Origin: Scylla paramamosain
Taxonomy: Eukaryota > Arthropoda > Malacostraca > Decapoda > Portunidae
NCBI RefSeq assembly: GCF_035594125.1
Contig: NC_087197.1
Location: 5,719,852 to 5,783,851, forward strand
Length of the DNA stretch: 64,000 nucleotides
Direction of reading: 5' to 3'
Shown here: positions 1-14,200 of the stretch, piece by piece
How the letters are laid out: each line of letters begins with the position of its first letter
Numbering within the stretch: position 1 is the stretch's first letter
Notes under the pieces: model-generated
Databases searched by the model: none
What the model was told of the DNA's origin: nothing
What the model saw: only the letters and a program-made list of their open reading frames with translations
Translations under genes and position numbers: made by a program

Positions 1-974
<974 letters not shown>

Positions 975-988
975 TCTGACTAGATACC

Positions 989-2830
989 TTATTCGGGCAC
1001 CGACGCTAATCTGGACCTACAGGGCTTGTAGGCGCAGGAACGTGAGATTGAACAACTGGTGTGGGGATAGCTACCCGCACACGACTCTGAAACGCCTGAA
1101 AAGACCGGAGGAGGAGGATTCCTCGACCTAGACGAGTTGGTATCGTTCCTGCAGGAGGACTTATTGGGAGTTTGGGCAAGGAAGCCCTCTATGTCCATTT
1201 TGGATATGAAAGAATCACTTTGATTAATGAGATCTAGCTTAGGGTCATCTGATGCTCCCAAAAGGATATTTCTAGGAAGAACGTCCGTCGAGTCTGGGGA
1301 CTCAGCAGACCCCCGGGGGACGTTTCTGGTGGCACTGAGGAGGAAGCAAGGGAGAGTTGAATGTGGCTGTGGAGGCTTAAAAGCTTTGGCAGTCGTTCGT
1401 GGTTGAGAATTCACTGGGGCGTGGACCTCAGCAATACGAGCTTTTGCATGAGGAGTCTGTTATGTAGCTGGTGAAGATGAAGTGGAGGGCTTTGCTGAAG
1501 ATGTTATAGAGGGCTTTGCTGAAGGTGCAGAGGAGGGCATATCTGTGACATTTCTTTTAAAACAAAATACTTGTTGCATACGGTAACTGAAGAGCAACAT
1601 TCTCACAAGAACAGGAGGAATCAACTGATGGTTGGAAAAGGTGAAAAGATGTTACAACTGTATTGCCTGTGGTAGAGATAGAACAACTAGATTAGAAGGA
1701 TGAGGCGTATGTCTTTGCCCCACCATCTTTGACTTAAAAAGTCCTTTTTCTTAAAAGAAAAAAGGGACTCCCGAGAATACAATTTAGAATTAGCCAGATG
1801 AAGGATGTCCTGCTGAAGACGATACCTTTTGCATTGTCGAGAACGTAGCGGGTAAGCTTCCCTGCAGAAGAAGCAATAAGGACTTGGTTCGAATTCGGGA
1901 GTAGGTTGTGAGTCAAAGGCAGAGCAGTGACCACACCAGAAACGATTTGTACAGTTGTTTCTCCTGTGACCGAACTCATAACACCGGTAACATTGTAGTA
2001 GACTATCGATAAAAGTCTTTAATGCAAGAAAAAGAGGATCAATCTTAACACTCAGGGAGAAAAGAACCATAGAATGTAGGCATGATCATATAACCATTGC
2101 CTCTAATCTTGGCCACTCGTTGAATATTATCAGGACATAACTGAAGGATGTCATCTTACGAGAATTCATTTAGGTCCTGGTTGTAAATACGTCCTTTACA
2201 ATAATTGAATGTTCGGTGTGGCTTGATAGATTCAAAGATCCAATCAGAAGGGCATAGTAAATGTAGGAGCATCATCGCCTGAGTTAAATCTTTAGCTCGG
2301 ATCAAGGTTCCTCTGCCATATTTCTTGATGTTATTTGTAGGGAGCACTTTAATCTCCCTTTCTAGATACTTGGCAGCGTGAATAAAGTTTCCTCGACCTT
2401 AACTCTAATATGGTACAAACCAGTAAGGTGTAGGTGGGTAGCAAACTTTGGAAGCACGTTCTTCAGCATCATCAAAGACATTAAGACAATAATCGTTCTT
2501 ACTGTCAACTACAATGCTTGATCGAATGATCTCAGCAATTCAATTGTTTTCTCCAAGATGAAGAGAATTTATTGTCTGATGTTGTTTTGGCAGCAACATC
2601 AGATGTAAAAGTCACATAGCACCGATCAGACAGACAATCGCCGTCATATTTGAGATGGATATGGAGAACTGTTCCAAAGGGCTTGAAAAGAGTTAATAGC
2701 ACCGTATGACATGGATGCATAGACATTAATGATCATAAGAGTCTCAAATGGAGACTCAACAACTGACCCAAAGGGCCTTCCACCATGAGAAGCAACAGCA
2801 GGGGTAATGCAAGCTCCAGCCTGCACATCA
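989..2830 (-). pseudogene. LINE ORF1 (gag-like) relic with RRM and zinc knuckle
   Basis: On the minus strand this precedes the endonuclease relic and is the ORF1 of the same element. From the N-terminal side: an RRM-like segment around 2550-2720 (LLTLFKPFGTV followed by CYVTFTSD), a central segment around 2156-2350 (FNYCKGRIYNQDLNEFS), a CCHC zinc knuckle around 1935-1995 (CYRCYEFGHRRNNC, then CGHC), and a low-complexity C-terminal tail around 989-1414. ORF1 binds element RNA and chaperones reverse transcription. Stops and frameshifts interrupt it repeatedly, so it cannot be translated as one protein. A second copy of its C-terminus lies at 3385-3620 on the plus strand. Confidence 0.7.
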
Positions 2831-3384
2831 CCATCATAACCAGAAGGTGACGTCTTGAGGGCCTGGTCAATGACCTTTGAGGACCAGATGAGTTTTCATG
2901 TTTTCCCATGAGGATATTATAAAAATAAAATCACTCCAGGGACCAAGAGAAATCACCTTCCAGGATTATGAGGGGGTTCGAGCACTGGCCACCATGAATG
3001 GGGTACTTCTTCCCCATAAAAAGTGGCCCCTCATGATTTGATGATGGAATCAATCAGACACCCAACCATCCAACATGGGATGACCTCAAAAGGTGCCCCC
3101 TTTGATGAGCGGCACTGTTGGCCCATACTGGCGGCCTAACCCCAGGAACCATTTAGTCTGGCCCTTCACTGGCGACCTTACTATCACGGGTAACCCTCTC
3201 CCCCCTAAATAGGGCGAAGCAGGGGCCAAAGCCCCCCTCTAGCCTTGCTTGCCAGGTCATACAGACACAGAAGCCTTCCCACCACGACAAGGCGGTTCCC
3301 TTTAGGTGGGGCCAAAGTTCATGAACCACAACAGACATATACAACGAAATCTCCCAGAGCTCCTTCTCATAACCCCACAGATGT
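2831..3384. other. Intergenic stretch, no gene seen
   Basis: About 550 bp between two oppositely oriented LINE relics. I see no convincing ORF, repeat or RNA gene. Some of it may be decayed 5' sequence of the flanking elements. Confidence 0.4.
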
Positions 3385-4330
3385 TCCTGAAGATCTGCTG
3401 AGTCTCTTGATTTAATGGGAGTTCCCCCTAGAAATATTCCTTTAAGACCATCAGATGGCCCTAATCCGGATATCAATATCCAAAGTGATTCATCCACATC
3501 CGATAAGGACGTTGAGGGTTTCTCTACACGTCTTCATACTATAACTTCCTTCAAGAGCGATAGCAATCTGTCTGTATCGAGGAATCCTCCTCCCCTGGGA
3601 TCTTTAGGAGTTTCAGACTCGTGCAGATTCCTATCAGAACCCACGGTAACACTGCAATTCTGGTCCACATGGACATACTTTACATTGTACTGCCTTCAAA
3701 CGCAACTGCATGCTGTTAAAGTCAAGATATTTTTAAACCGGTGCTATACAATATGTGGTATCGATCTTCCGCTTGGTGTTCCTCTCGCGAGAGGTGATCT
3801 TAACTGCCTCGTGTGAGACCTCTCCTTTCCTTTTCTCATCCTGGGAGACTTTAATTGTTGCTACTCGCTATGGAGCGACAGCACAATCAACTCTGGCGCT
3901 GTTTTATTTGCTTCTTTTATTGCGGATGAGGAGCAGGAGATTTCAAATTCAACGGATACAAGGGATATAGGATATAATACATTTTCACAGCCAGACTGGT
4001 ACTTTCAATCAATGTTATTTCTCTCACTTCTTCTAATGGCATTGGTCATATTTATATGGCAGCGACCAGTTTCCTATAATTGACAGGGTATGAACCACGG
4101 TCTCTTCTTCCGTGATGGCGTATAGAGAGGGCTAATTGGCAGCTTTGTACAGAGCTCACTTCATCACATCGTTCATTAGTTGACTTTGATAGTTCTAACG
4201 AGGCTGCAACACATTTTACAAATATATATTAATTCTCCTGCTCTCCAATCCATCCCTCGGACTTTTGGTTACCACCACTAAGATGCAGGCGATAACTCCT
4301 GTTACTTTCCGTCCATGAACGTATGTCCAT
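3385..4330 (+). pseudogene. Second LINE relic: ORF1 C-terminus plus endonuclease start
   Basis: The translation from about 3385 (PRNIPLRPSDGPNPDINIQS and following) closely parallels the ORF1 tail of the minus-strand relic at 989-1414, so this is the same family. It then passes into an endonuclease: ILGDFNCCYSLW near 3840 is the conserved GDFN motif, followed by a LFASFIADEE-like stretch near 3905 and ALQSIPR near 4245. Frames shift several times. The reverse transcriptase domain is missing and the sequence passes into the dispersed repeat at 4335. It is a dead, deleted copy in the opposite orientation to its neighbour. Confidence 0.65.
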
Positions 4331-4334
4331 GTGC

Positions 4335-4860
4335 AGGAACGCTGCACAGAGACTGTACTGGTTCATCTCCAGACAGGTCACTAATGTCTCACTCATGGTT
4401 ACCTCATGTCCCGGGAAACACTACCATTTTGTGATGACTACTTGGTTTCCCTTACAATGTGACACTTTCGAGTGTAGTGTTCCGGTCTGGTGGAGCTGCG
4501 GTAGTGATACTTTTTTTGTTTTCGTGATGAAGATGGGACATTCCAGATGTCACTGATACTTGCAGAGAGAGTTCTCTTCCCGGGACATGAGGTCTGAGAA
4601 GGCTGCTCTTTTGCGCAAATTACAGATTCCCTTTTAACTATTTTTCTTTTAATTATTTTACTAGTAATATAGTATTGGGCGAAATTTATCTTTGCACTGG
4701 GAGAACTTGGAGGCAAGTGAGGAAGACACATAACGAACAACGTTGAGTCTTGGGGCCTGGGTCAGTGGAGTCAGTGTCTTGGGCACATAATGAACAATGC
4801 CAGGTATCTGGGTCAGTGGGGTCAGTACCCCTTCAGTTCAAATTCATTATTTTAAAATAC
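4335..4860 (+). repeat. Dispersed repeat, copy 1 (3'-end-like)
   Basis: This matches 26399-27060 over most of its length. Shared blocks include a CCTCATGTCC-GG-AAACA stretch, TACAGTGTGACA-like sequence, TGGTGGA, and two spaced occurrences of CTGGGTCAGT(G/A)GGTCAGT. It follows directly after a LINE relic, so it may be that family's 3' untranslated end, but the second copy is not next to a recognisable LINE of the same family. A T-rich stretch continues to 5160 with nothing else recognisable. Confidence 0.6.
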
Positions 4861-5156
4861 CATCTCTAATTTTTGCACCTATATTCTTTTTTTTGTTTGC
4901 TTTTGTTTTTGTTTTTTTTTTATTCATCCCATTTGGTTTTTATACTCAAATTTATTAGTTTTGCAGCAGCGCCATATGACCGTGATGTTGCGATGCCAAA
5001 AACTAAATCATTCAATTATTCAATCACTCCTCCCCCTTGAAGCTATACCTGAGTAAATCTGGTGGAAGTATTCAAGTATTTTTTTTTTAAGATGGTCTTT
5101 ATGGTTGATAGTCTGGAAAGAAAATAAATGGAAGTAATGGGTCTAGACTTAAAATC

Positions 5157-5160
<4 letters not shown>

Positions 5161-5247
<87 letters not shown>
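5161..5247. repeat. (GA)n microsatellite, 5' flank of the CR1-group LINE
   Basis: A pure AG run of about 87 bp immediately before the LINE that starts near 5248. A second (GA)n tract lies just past the 3' end of that LINE at 9519-9615. Confidence 0.98.
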
Positions 5248-5250
<3 letters not shown>

Positions 5251-5291
5251 CAGCTGTCGTCACCACTACCACCGGCTGAAACTGCACAAAA

Positions 5292-6330
5292 ATGGCGAAT
5301 CACAGGCCCATCAAGAGGCGAGACCTTCCCGGATATTGCCCTCAGAAGTGGTGTGCTGTCTGTGGGAAGACTGCAGTCAAGAATGCACCTTATGTCAGAT
5401 GCGAAGCCAGAAATGACTGCCCCAACGTCTGCCACTCATCCTGCCTCGGAGACCATGATATCTGCATGTGAAGACACAGGAACTAGGGAGGTTATGCAGC
5501 ATTGAAGACGCTGTAGTTTATCTCCCTTTGGATCCTTCCGAAAATGCTCTCACCACACTTGCCATCCCCAACGAAAGCGACGATGGTGGCAGGCGCAGGC
5601 GCAGGCGTAGATGTCGACGGGCAGCAGCTATACAGGGAGATGGATAAGGAAGATCTCATCTCCTACATCCTACGCCTACAGAAGGAGGTAACAGACAAAA
5701 ATAACATAATTCAGTCCCTCACGCTACAAAGGGATTGGATTCTCAGTAAACAGACACACGTGATAGAACTCCATGCGTTTATGGAGGTGCTCAAGGAGTG
5801 TAAGAGAGCAGATGCGAGCGTCTCCAGCAGCTCTATTGCGACTACTGCTACTCCCTCCTGGGAGAGAGTGTGTGCCTCCTCGCACCACTGGAGGCAATGG
5901 TGGCAGTCTCCAAGGCCTAAGCCTCTCTTAAGAGTAACTGACGCCTCCACCACAGCGGCCACACCCCGCCCCCCACCATCACCACCTCAACCTCAACCTC
6001 AGGTAACACCAACACCACCATTACCACCAACAACAATAACAACAGCAACAACAACAGCAGCAACAACAACAGTAGTAATATTAGCAGCAACAACAAGAGC
6101 AGGAGAAACAGCAGCAGTATTAGTAACAGCAACACCAGTAGTAGCAGCAGCAGCAATAATAACAACAGCAGCTACAACAACAACAGCAACAATAACAGCG
6201 ATAGGAACAACAACAACAACAGCAACAACAACTACAACAATGGAAGCAGGAAGAAGACCCAGCGACAGCGACGCGGCCAGCGGGGGGCATCTAACCGGCG
6301 ACCTGTCCCTCCTCCTCTCATGACTCAGCC
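5292..6330 (+). pseudogene. LINE ORF1: PHD-like finger, coiled coil, Asn/Gln/Thr-rich repeats
   Basis: The chosen ATG at 5292 opens MANHRPIKRRDLPGYC, followed by a cysteine-histidine cluster (WCAVCGK, YVRCEA, CPNVCHSSCLG) that resembles a PHD/RING-type finger, known from CR1-type ORF1 proteins. A stop follows at about 5470. In another frame a helical, coiled-coil-like stretch (EDLISYILRLQKEVTDKNN) spans about 5650-5800. From about 6000 to 6260 the DNA is a degenerate AAC/AGC/GCA trinucleotide repeat. A CCHC knuckle (CEYCFRPGHTAEMC) lies at 6380-6420. The protein would coat element RNA; this copy is frameshifted. Confidence 0.65.
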
Positions 6331-6639
6331 ATAGGTATCCGTGTACCCAGTGAGACACAGGGGAGAGCAAAGGGTCCGATGTGAATACTGCTTCCGCCCC
6401 GGCCACACAGCTGAGATGTGCTACCGCCGTGCTGCTGGCGAACGCCAGGAACACAGGCAGGAGAGAATGTTCATGACGGAGGGTTTAGCGCGGCAACAAC
6501 TTCACCCCCAGCAGCCTTTTCAAGCCCTTTCAGGCCCTCCCGGCAGCCACAGCCCGCTCACTACCCCAGCTGGAATCCCTCCTCGTGGCAGGGCAGACAC
6601 TAACGCGTCTCGCCTCACAAAGCCAACGCCAGGTCATCT

Positions 6640-9358
6640 GACCGTGGTCTCCAACAACGTGAGAGGACTCCGCACCAATGTGAGTGACCTTAGCCACAAT
6701 TTCGTGCTGAGACATAGTGCTGACATTGTCGCAGTGACAGAAACGTGGCTGAGTGACGAGGTGGAGCCGACATTCGGCAAAATATCAGGCTACTCCCTGT
6801 GGGTGAGGATGGACCGAGAAAATACAGCAGGCGGAGGTGTTGCTGCCTGTTTTAAGAACGGCCTCCAAGCACAGGAACTCGAGGTAGCCGTGCCTCGCCT
6901 GATGGAGGTACTGTTCTTCAGGGTAGGCTTCTCCCCTCGAGACAAGGACGAGCCCTGCTAGACTTCCTGACGGAGAAACTTGACACACTGCTCCAGCGTC
7001 ACAAGTGTTCCCATATTATGATAGTGAGGGACCTGAACTCCCACATGGAGCAGGATGCCTTCAATAATCTTCTGGCGGTTCAGGGCCTGACCAACCATGT
7101 CACCTTCCCTACACATGAGCGGGGAGAGCTGGTGGACCCTGTGGTGACAAACCTACCCACTGGTCCTAGCTGCCAGCATCTAGGACCAGTGGGCAGCTCA
7201 GTCCACTTTGCCGTGCTGTTTCTGGTGGAGCTGCTAACGGCGAGGGAAGACATATACCGTCTGTCTTTGGGATAGGGCGGACTGGCCATCAATGAAGCAG
7301 GACATGGAGAACACGAACTGGGAGGCCCTTCTAATGGGAGATGCTGAGACTAAGGCACACGCCCTCACCACCAGGCTCCTTGTCCTCCAACAGCAGCATG
7401 TATCCAGCCAAGTACATCTTTCCAGGCCTGGTGATCCCGCCTGGTTTGGTTTTCGCTGCAGAGCATCTGCCGAGGCCAAGCATGCTGTCTGGGTAAGGTA
7501 CAAGCGACACCCATCACGCAGGAACAAGACGCTGCACCGGGGCGTGTGTAAGAGGATGACGTCCATCTGCAGATAGGAGAGGAATCAACTAAGGGAGGAC
7601 AGAAAGCGAAAGCTCAGTGGCCCATTTGTTGGCAACAAGATCTGGTGGAAACTGGAAAAGGAGCAGAAAGGAGTGTGACAACGAGACTCTTCCTCTACTC
7701 ACCAGACCTGACGGATCCGCAGCCACGAGCTGTGCAGACAAGGTCACACTCCTCGCTTAGCTTTTCGCCAACAAGATGAAGGTTGATGACCTGGCACGGC
7801 CAGCACCACAGCTGGCCCCGGAAACTGACTGCACTGTCACCACTGTCTTGGTGACGGCAGAGCAGGTTGAGCGGTGGATGTGGGTACAGCCACAAGCCCG
7901 GATGACGTCAGCCCACGGCTCCTCAAGTACTGCGCTAGAGAGCTGTCAGCTCCTCTCACCACCGTCTTTACATCTTGCCTGTGGGAGAAGAAGTGGCCCT
8001 CAGTATGGAAGGAAGCGCGTGTGGTCCCGGTCCACAAGAAAAACTCAAGGTCTGAGCCCAGCAACTACAGACCCATCTCCCTGCTTCCAGTGGTGGGCAA
8101 ACTGCTGGAGCTAATAGTGTCTGCTGTCATCTCCTAACACCTGAGCAAGAACCATCTCCTCTCAGACAGGCAGTTTGGCTTCAGACCTGGCCGATCCACC
8201 TCCTCCTCATCCTCTCCAAGCACTGGCAAGACACCCTGGAAGAAGGCCTGGACACCCTTGTGGTGGCCCTGTACATTGCTAGGACTTTCGACAGGGTCTG
8301 GCACGCGGGGCTCGTTGAAAAGCTTCGCGCCAAGGGTGTCCAAGGTGACCTTCTAATGCTGCTCGAAGATTACCTCCAGGGCAGGACCCTTCAGGTAGTA
8401 GAAAACAAGGCCTTCACCTGTCCAGGCCTCAGTTCCACAAGACTCCGTCTTGGGTCCAATCCTATGGAACTTATACATTGATGACCTCCACTGGCAGCTG
8501 TCATCTGTTGCAGCATACGCCGAAGACTACACACTTTGCAGCTCCTAATGCGGCCTCGACAGTCAGCGTGCCGTCACTTAGCTGAACAGGCAGCTTGGAC
8601 TGATGGAGGAGTGGGGAAAGATGTAGCAGGTTAACTTCGCTCCTGAGAAGACGCAGGCGATGGTCATCTCGCGTTACCCAGGTGCCTTACACGTAGTCTC
8701 AGGGCAGCTGCGTTTTGGAGACAAGAATCTGCCACTTAAGGATTACATCAAGATCCTGGGAGTGTCTGTGGACCGCCTACGCTTCGATCACCACAGCGCT
8801 GTCATCGCCCGCCAGACCTCTCTCCGAGTCTCTACCCTGCACAGGATGGCGAACACCCTCGACCCACGGGGCATCCTCATCCTATACAGGACACAGATAC
8901 GCCCATGTATGGAGTACAGTGCCCTGTCCTGTATGTCGAATGCCGCCACCCACATGCAAAGACTGGAAGCAGTGCAGCGGCGAGCCCTGCGCTTGGTGGC
9001 CACCGACGAAGATCAACAGTACCCAGCACCTGTAACGTCACTGGAGCATCGCCGGGACGTGTCGGCACTAGTTTTGTGCCACAAAACTCAAGTGCAGAGG
9101 GTCCCCCTCCTTGACCCTCTGAGGCTGTTGCCACACACAGTGCAGAGGTGCCACCAGAGCTGCGGCCAGTAGCGACGAGCTAGTGAAGGTCCCTCGATCT
9201 CGCTATAGCCAACACCAGCGCACCTACACAGCCAGGACTTCGCGGCTGTGGAACATGTTCACGATGGCCACATCACAAGTGCAAGACATGTCCACACACC
9301 AGGTGAAGCTGGCAACCCACAAATGGCGTAGCACGCACCTGTCTCCACTGGCGCTTTA
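6640..9358 (+). pseudogene. LINE ORF2: endonuclease and reverse transcriptase, frameshifted
   Basis: The endonuclease begins near 6640 (VSNNVRGLRTN; then VAVTETWLS near 6735 and GGGVAACFK near 6830). IVRDLNSHME at about 7020 corresponds to the GDxN motif. The reverse transcriptase follows: SNYRPISLLPVVGK near 8065, SDRQFGFRPGRS near 8165, FDRVWHAGLVEKL near 8290, a GSVLGP-like stretch read in a shifted frame near 8440, and the catalytic YADD position degraded to YAED near 8515. The thumb and C-terminal region (8660-9358) includes TLYRTQIRPCMEY-like sequence and ends near MSTHQVKLATHKW. Multiple stops and frameshifts, and loss of the catalytic Asp pair, show it is inactive. Confidence 0.8.
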
Positions 9359-9515
9359 ATTTTTAGTCTTGCATGACTATATTTCATTATTCTGTATTAT
9401 TATCTTAATGTTAATTATGTATAGTGTTATTCCCTGTAAATAATACTATCAGAGGCTTTTTTAAATAATTCCATATTCAACGTGCAATTTTAAGCCTTTC
9501 GGTAAATATTTGTTT

Positions 9516-10326
<811 letters not shown>

Positions 10327-10414
10327 CAAAGTTGAATCATTGAGGATCTGTTTCCGACTTCGTCAGAATACTCTGTGGGTTGCAGATATGCCTAACCGCC
10401 TGATGGATTTTAAG
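10327..10414 (+). CDS. Host gene, internal exon of a condensation/CAT-type acyltransferase
   Basis: An 88-bp exon bounded by TTTCAG before and GTAAGG after. Read with one leading base, it gives 29 codons without a stop (containing LRQNTLWVADMPNRLMDFK) and ends in phase 0. The next supported exon at 24789 also starts in phase 0, and the joined sequence reads naturally into an LWKV segment typical of the region before the active site in condensation-type acyltransferases. The 5' exons, including the start codon, were not found. The intron to the next exon is 14,374 bp and full of transposable elements. Confidence 0.6.
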
Positions 10415-11268
10415 GTAAGGATTCGACGTTAAAGATAAATCAAAAGTCAAATAGTCATAGCCGTTAAAGTCAAATACTCATAGTCGTTAAACCACTTATG
10501 TCTGCGTCACACAACCACTGTTTTAGAAAATAAAATAGTTTAGCTTTGTCCACTCCAGTCACTTAATCTATCACTTCTACAATTACTCAAACATCCTTCG
10601 CAATTTCAGACTGATTCCTGTTCCTCCCTCTTTTAAAGTTTTTGTCCTCACGTCGCCTCTTGCGAAAACCCTCATTATACTGTTTCATATTTCTCTTATC
10701 TACATTTTCAAGCAGCTTGTTGAATATCCTGCAATTTCCTAACTCATCTATGATGATTTATAGTAGCAGATTCTGTTCTCACCGCAAACTCGTCTATGTA
10801 GAGATACGATTCTACTTCACGCACTAAGGGATGGGGCAAAAATCCAGTTATAGCATGCAGAGTACTTGATGACTGCAAGGCTGTACAATTACCAGGGCCA
10901 CTGTTCTCTTTTCTTTCTACCCAGAGCATACAATATGCTGTGAAAGGTTCGACTAAAACTTTCACCGGCTCTATTGCATTCAGGATGAAGCAGAATTGTT
11001 TTTCACCATCTTGACCTGGTAACACTGGCATAATTGTCCTCCAACTGAATGTTGAAGTTCTTATCATGACAATATACTCACTATCAGATAAAACCATCAG
11101 GTAGCGTACATATTGGTACGTAGTTTATGTAAGAGGGACACTGACCTAGGAAAAATTTTTTTTTTTTTTCCCTTATAGGTAATTTATGAAGAATGTAGAG
11201 CATATTTCTTCTCTACTAATATTGTGTGCTATCAATGATTTATATGGGCTTTCATACCTTGCTATGAA
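10415..11268 (+). other. First part of the 14.4 kb intron
   Basis: It starts with the GTAAGG donor. No gene recognised. A minus-strand ORF at 10744-11097 (117 codons) has no motif I know and is probably chance. Around 11125-11165 a short block (ATGTAAGAGGGACACTGACC, then poly-T) resembles the reverse complement of the 3' end of the Jockey family seen at 33 and 52 kb, so it may be a tiny LINE 3' fragment. Confidence 0.4.
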
Positions 11269-14200
11269 TTACTTGAGGCAAGTGATATCATGATTAGGTT
11301 TTTGCAGGTTTGTTTGGTCAGCAGAGTATACCTGAACCTGTCTTCCCTGCGGTCGCCGCACCTGCCTCCTGGGTGCGGGGCGTAGCTGAGGTTGGGTGGG
11401 GGTTGAGACTTGTGCGGGTGTCGTGGTTGGTTGAGCGGCCGGCGGGGTTGGTGGGCGCAGGGTTGGCGGTGCGGGCGGTGGGGTTGACTCAGCGACGGGC
11501 CGCATATGCTTCCTGTTCCCGAGGCTTATTCGGCCGCTACCATCAAGCCTGACGGTGTACTGCCTGTAGGGCAGCGCCTCCACGATCAAGCCCGTGCGGT
11601 CCCACGTGCCCGAGGCCTGGCTTTGCATCCTTACTCGTGTGCTGGGGGGCAGGGGCCGGAGCTGTCTGGGTGTGTAGGTTGCCATCAGGGTGTTGCCTTC
11701 CTCCCCCATTTTCACTTCTCTCTCACGCAGCGTCCTTCCCCAGTGCCTGTCCACCTTGTAATGTCGTCGGGCCGTTGGCACGCCATCACGCAGCTGCCTT
11801 CCGGTGGCAAGTTGGGCGGGGGACTTGTTGACAGATCGCAGCGGGGTGTTAAGGTACTGCAGCACAGCGAGGGAGGTTTTGTCCGTGTCCAATGAGCCCC
11901 CGCTACCTGTGTTGGCTCTGATGATTCTTTTGGCCGTCTTGACCGCTGCTTCGGCCCGCCCGTTTGACTGTGGGTACTGTGCTGAGAACAGGCGTGCAAT
12001 GACACCCCACTTCTTGAGGAATTCCGACATTTCCTCGCTCGCCAGGTTCGGCCCCCCATCAGTGGAAAGCTGTTCCGGGGCGCCCCATCGCGTGAAGTAC
12101 TGCCTCATTTGACTCTTGATTTTATTAGATGTAGCACCGTGTGGGAAATGGGCGAGTTCTAGCCATCCAGTGAGCCTGTCAGCGTAGACCATGTAGGTGT
12201 GCCCCTCATGCTGAAACATGTCCGCCACTGTGGATTGGAATGGGTACTCTGGGGGCGGCGTGATGACGAGTGTTTCTGAGGGCTGAGAGGGAGCGTGCGT
12301 CTCGCATGACGTGCACGACGCCCGGTAGTGCTGCAGGTCCCCTTCCAACCCGGGCCAGTATACACATTGCCTTGCCCTCCGCAACATGGAATCTAGCCCT
12401 TGGTGACCAGCGTGTAAGTTTGCTGCTACCTGTGGGCGGAGGGGCTCAGGAATCACGAGTCGCACACAACCCTGGTCAAAGGTGTATGTGACAAGGTCTT
12501 GAGAGACTGCCAACCGGTCCCTCACGCCATAGAACGGGCGCAGGCAGGCCACTTCTTGCGCCTTGTGTGGGTGCCAGTCCGCGGCCAACACTTTGGCCAG
12601 TAGTAGTTGGTAGACAGGGTCGTCGGCTGCAGATTTTCTCACCGCTGACTCGTCGAGAACGTGACCCTCGTGTTCGGCTGTAGCGATGACCACGGCTGCT
12701 ACTGCCTCGGTGAGGTCCTCATCCAGGTCGGCGTCGGTGTCTGTGGTGGGGATTCTGAGGGCTGGGTACCTGGACAGGGAGTCGGCTGCGGCGTTCCTTT
12801 TTCCTGGCAGATATTTGACTTGAAAGCGGTACTGTAGCGTTCGCTCCTTGAGCCGGAAGAGTCGTGGGTTGATGACTTCTGTGAGGGCCCTGTCCCCCAG
12901 CAGCTTGGTGAGAGGGCGGTGGTCGGTGACGATGGTGAGGTTCGGGCACCCCAACAAGAACAGCCGGGCTTTCTGGAGGCACCACACCACAGCCAAGGTT
13001 TCCCCCTCTACCGCGGCGTAACCAGTCTCGGCGGCCGTGAGGTGGCGGCTTCCGCACAGGGCCAGACGCCAGCCCGCCCTGCAGCAGAAGGGAGCGGCAG
13101 CAGACGAGCAGTGGCAGAACTGCTGCAGGATAATGAATCCAATGCCCTCCCTGCTCCAGTCTGTGAGGGGGCGGGTTTTGTCGTAATATGCCAGGCCGTC
13201 CTTTGCAAGCTGGCATATGGTGTCCTGAGCGCGGCGGAATTTCTCCTGCAGGTGCTCGTCCCAGTACACAGCCTTTCCGCACGGCTTCTTCAGGAGCTCC
13301 CTGAAGGCGTTCATGATTGGGGCTGTGGCGAGGAATGGGGCAAGTTGATTGACAAACCCGTACCACGACCTGATGTCTGAGATGGAGGGCTTGTCAGGCA
13401 TCCTGAAGCTTTTGATTGCCGCTAGGCGCTCGTCTGTGGGTTTGTACTCCTCCCAGCCGAGGCGAAAACCCACGAAATCCACCTCCCTCCGTGCGAACTG
13501 GAATTTTTCAGGCTTCAAAGTAATCCCCTTGGCTGCACAGGTCGCCAGAAACTCGTACGTGTGCCAGAATGCGTCTTCGATGTTGCTGTCGTAGAGGAGG
13601 GTGTCGTCGATACACTTGTGCTTCCTCACGATGCCTTGGATGGCGTCATCGAAGCGCTTTGTGTATGCGTCGCCAGCAGAACAGTGGCCCATGGGGGTCC
13701 GGAGGTACCTGAACCTCCCCCATGGGGTGATGAAGGTGGTGAGACTTCGACTCTCCTCGTCCAGCCTGACTTGGTGGTATCCCCAATAAGCGTCAGCCAC
13801 TGTCTTGAAGCAATGTTTGGGGACACTAGACACCATGTCGAAGGGGGCGGGGGTGTGGTGTGTCTCTCTGCGGCATGCGGCGTTGAGGCGCTGGTAATCG
13901 ACGATGCGCCGCGGTTGCCCTGATTTCTTTGCTACCACAACCATGCGGGCACACCACTCCGTGGGTTCCCCTGCCGGGACGGGCTCGATGACGCCTCGCC
14001 GTACGTCGTCTTCAAGCTGGGCTTTCACCTCGTCCTCCCAGTGTTTCGGCACCGAGGCGGGCGTGTGGCAGGCGTAGGGGACAGCGTTGGGTGCCAGGTG
14101 GATGTGGTGAGGCTCGCCGTCCATCACGGGCAGCGGGCTCCTTGTGGTGTTGAAGGCGGAGGCCGAGAAGTGTTGTAGTAGCCACTCCTCTAGCCGTCGT

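Noticed and set aside
10744..11097. 117-codon minus-strand ORF in the intron
   Set aside because: No motif, no repeat match and no context; length is within chance for this window.
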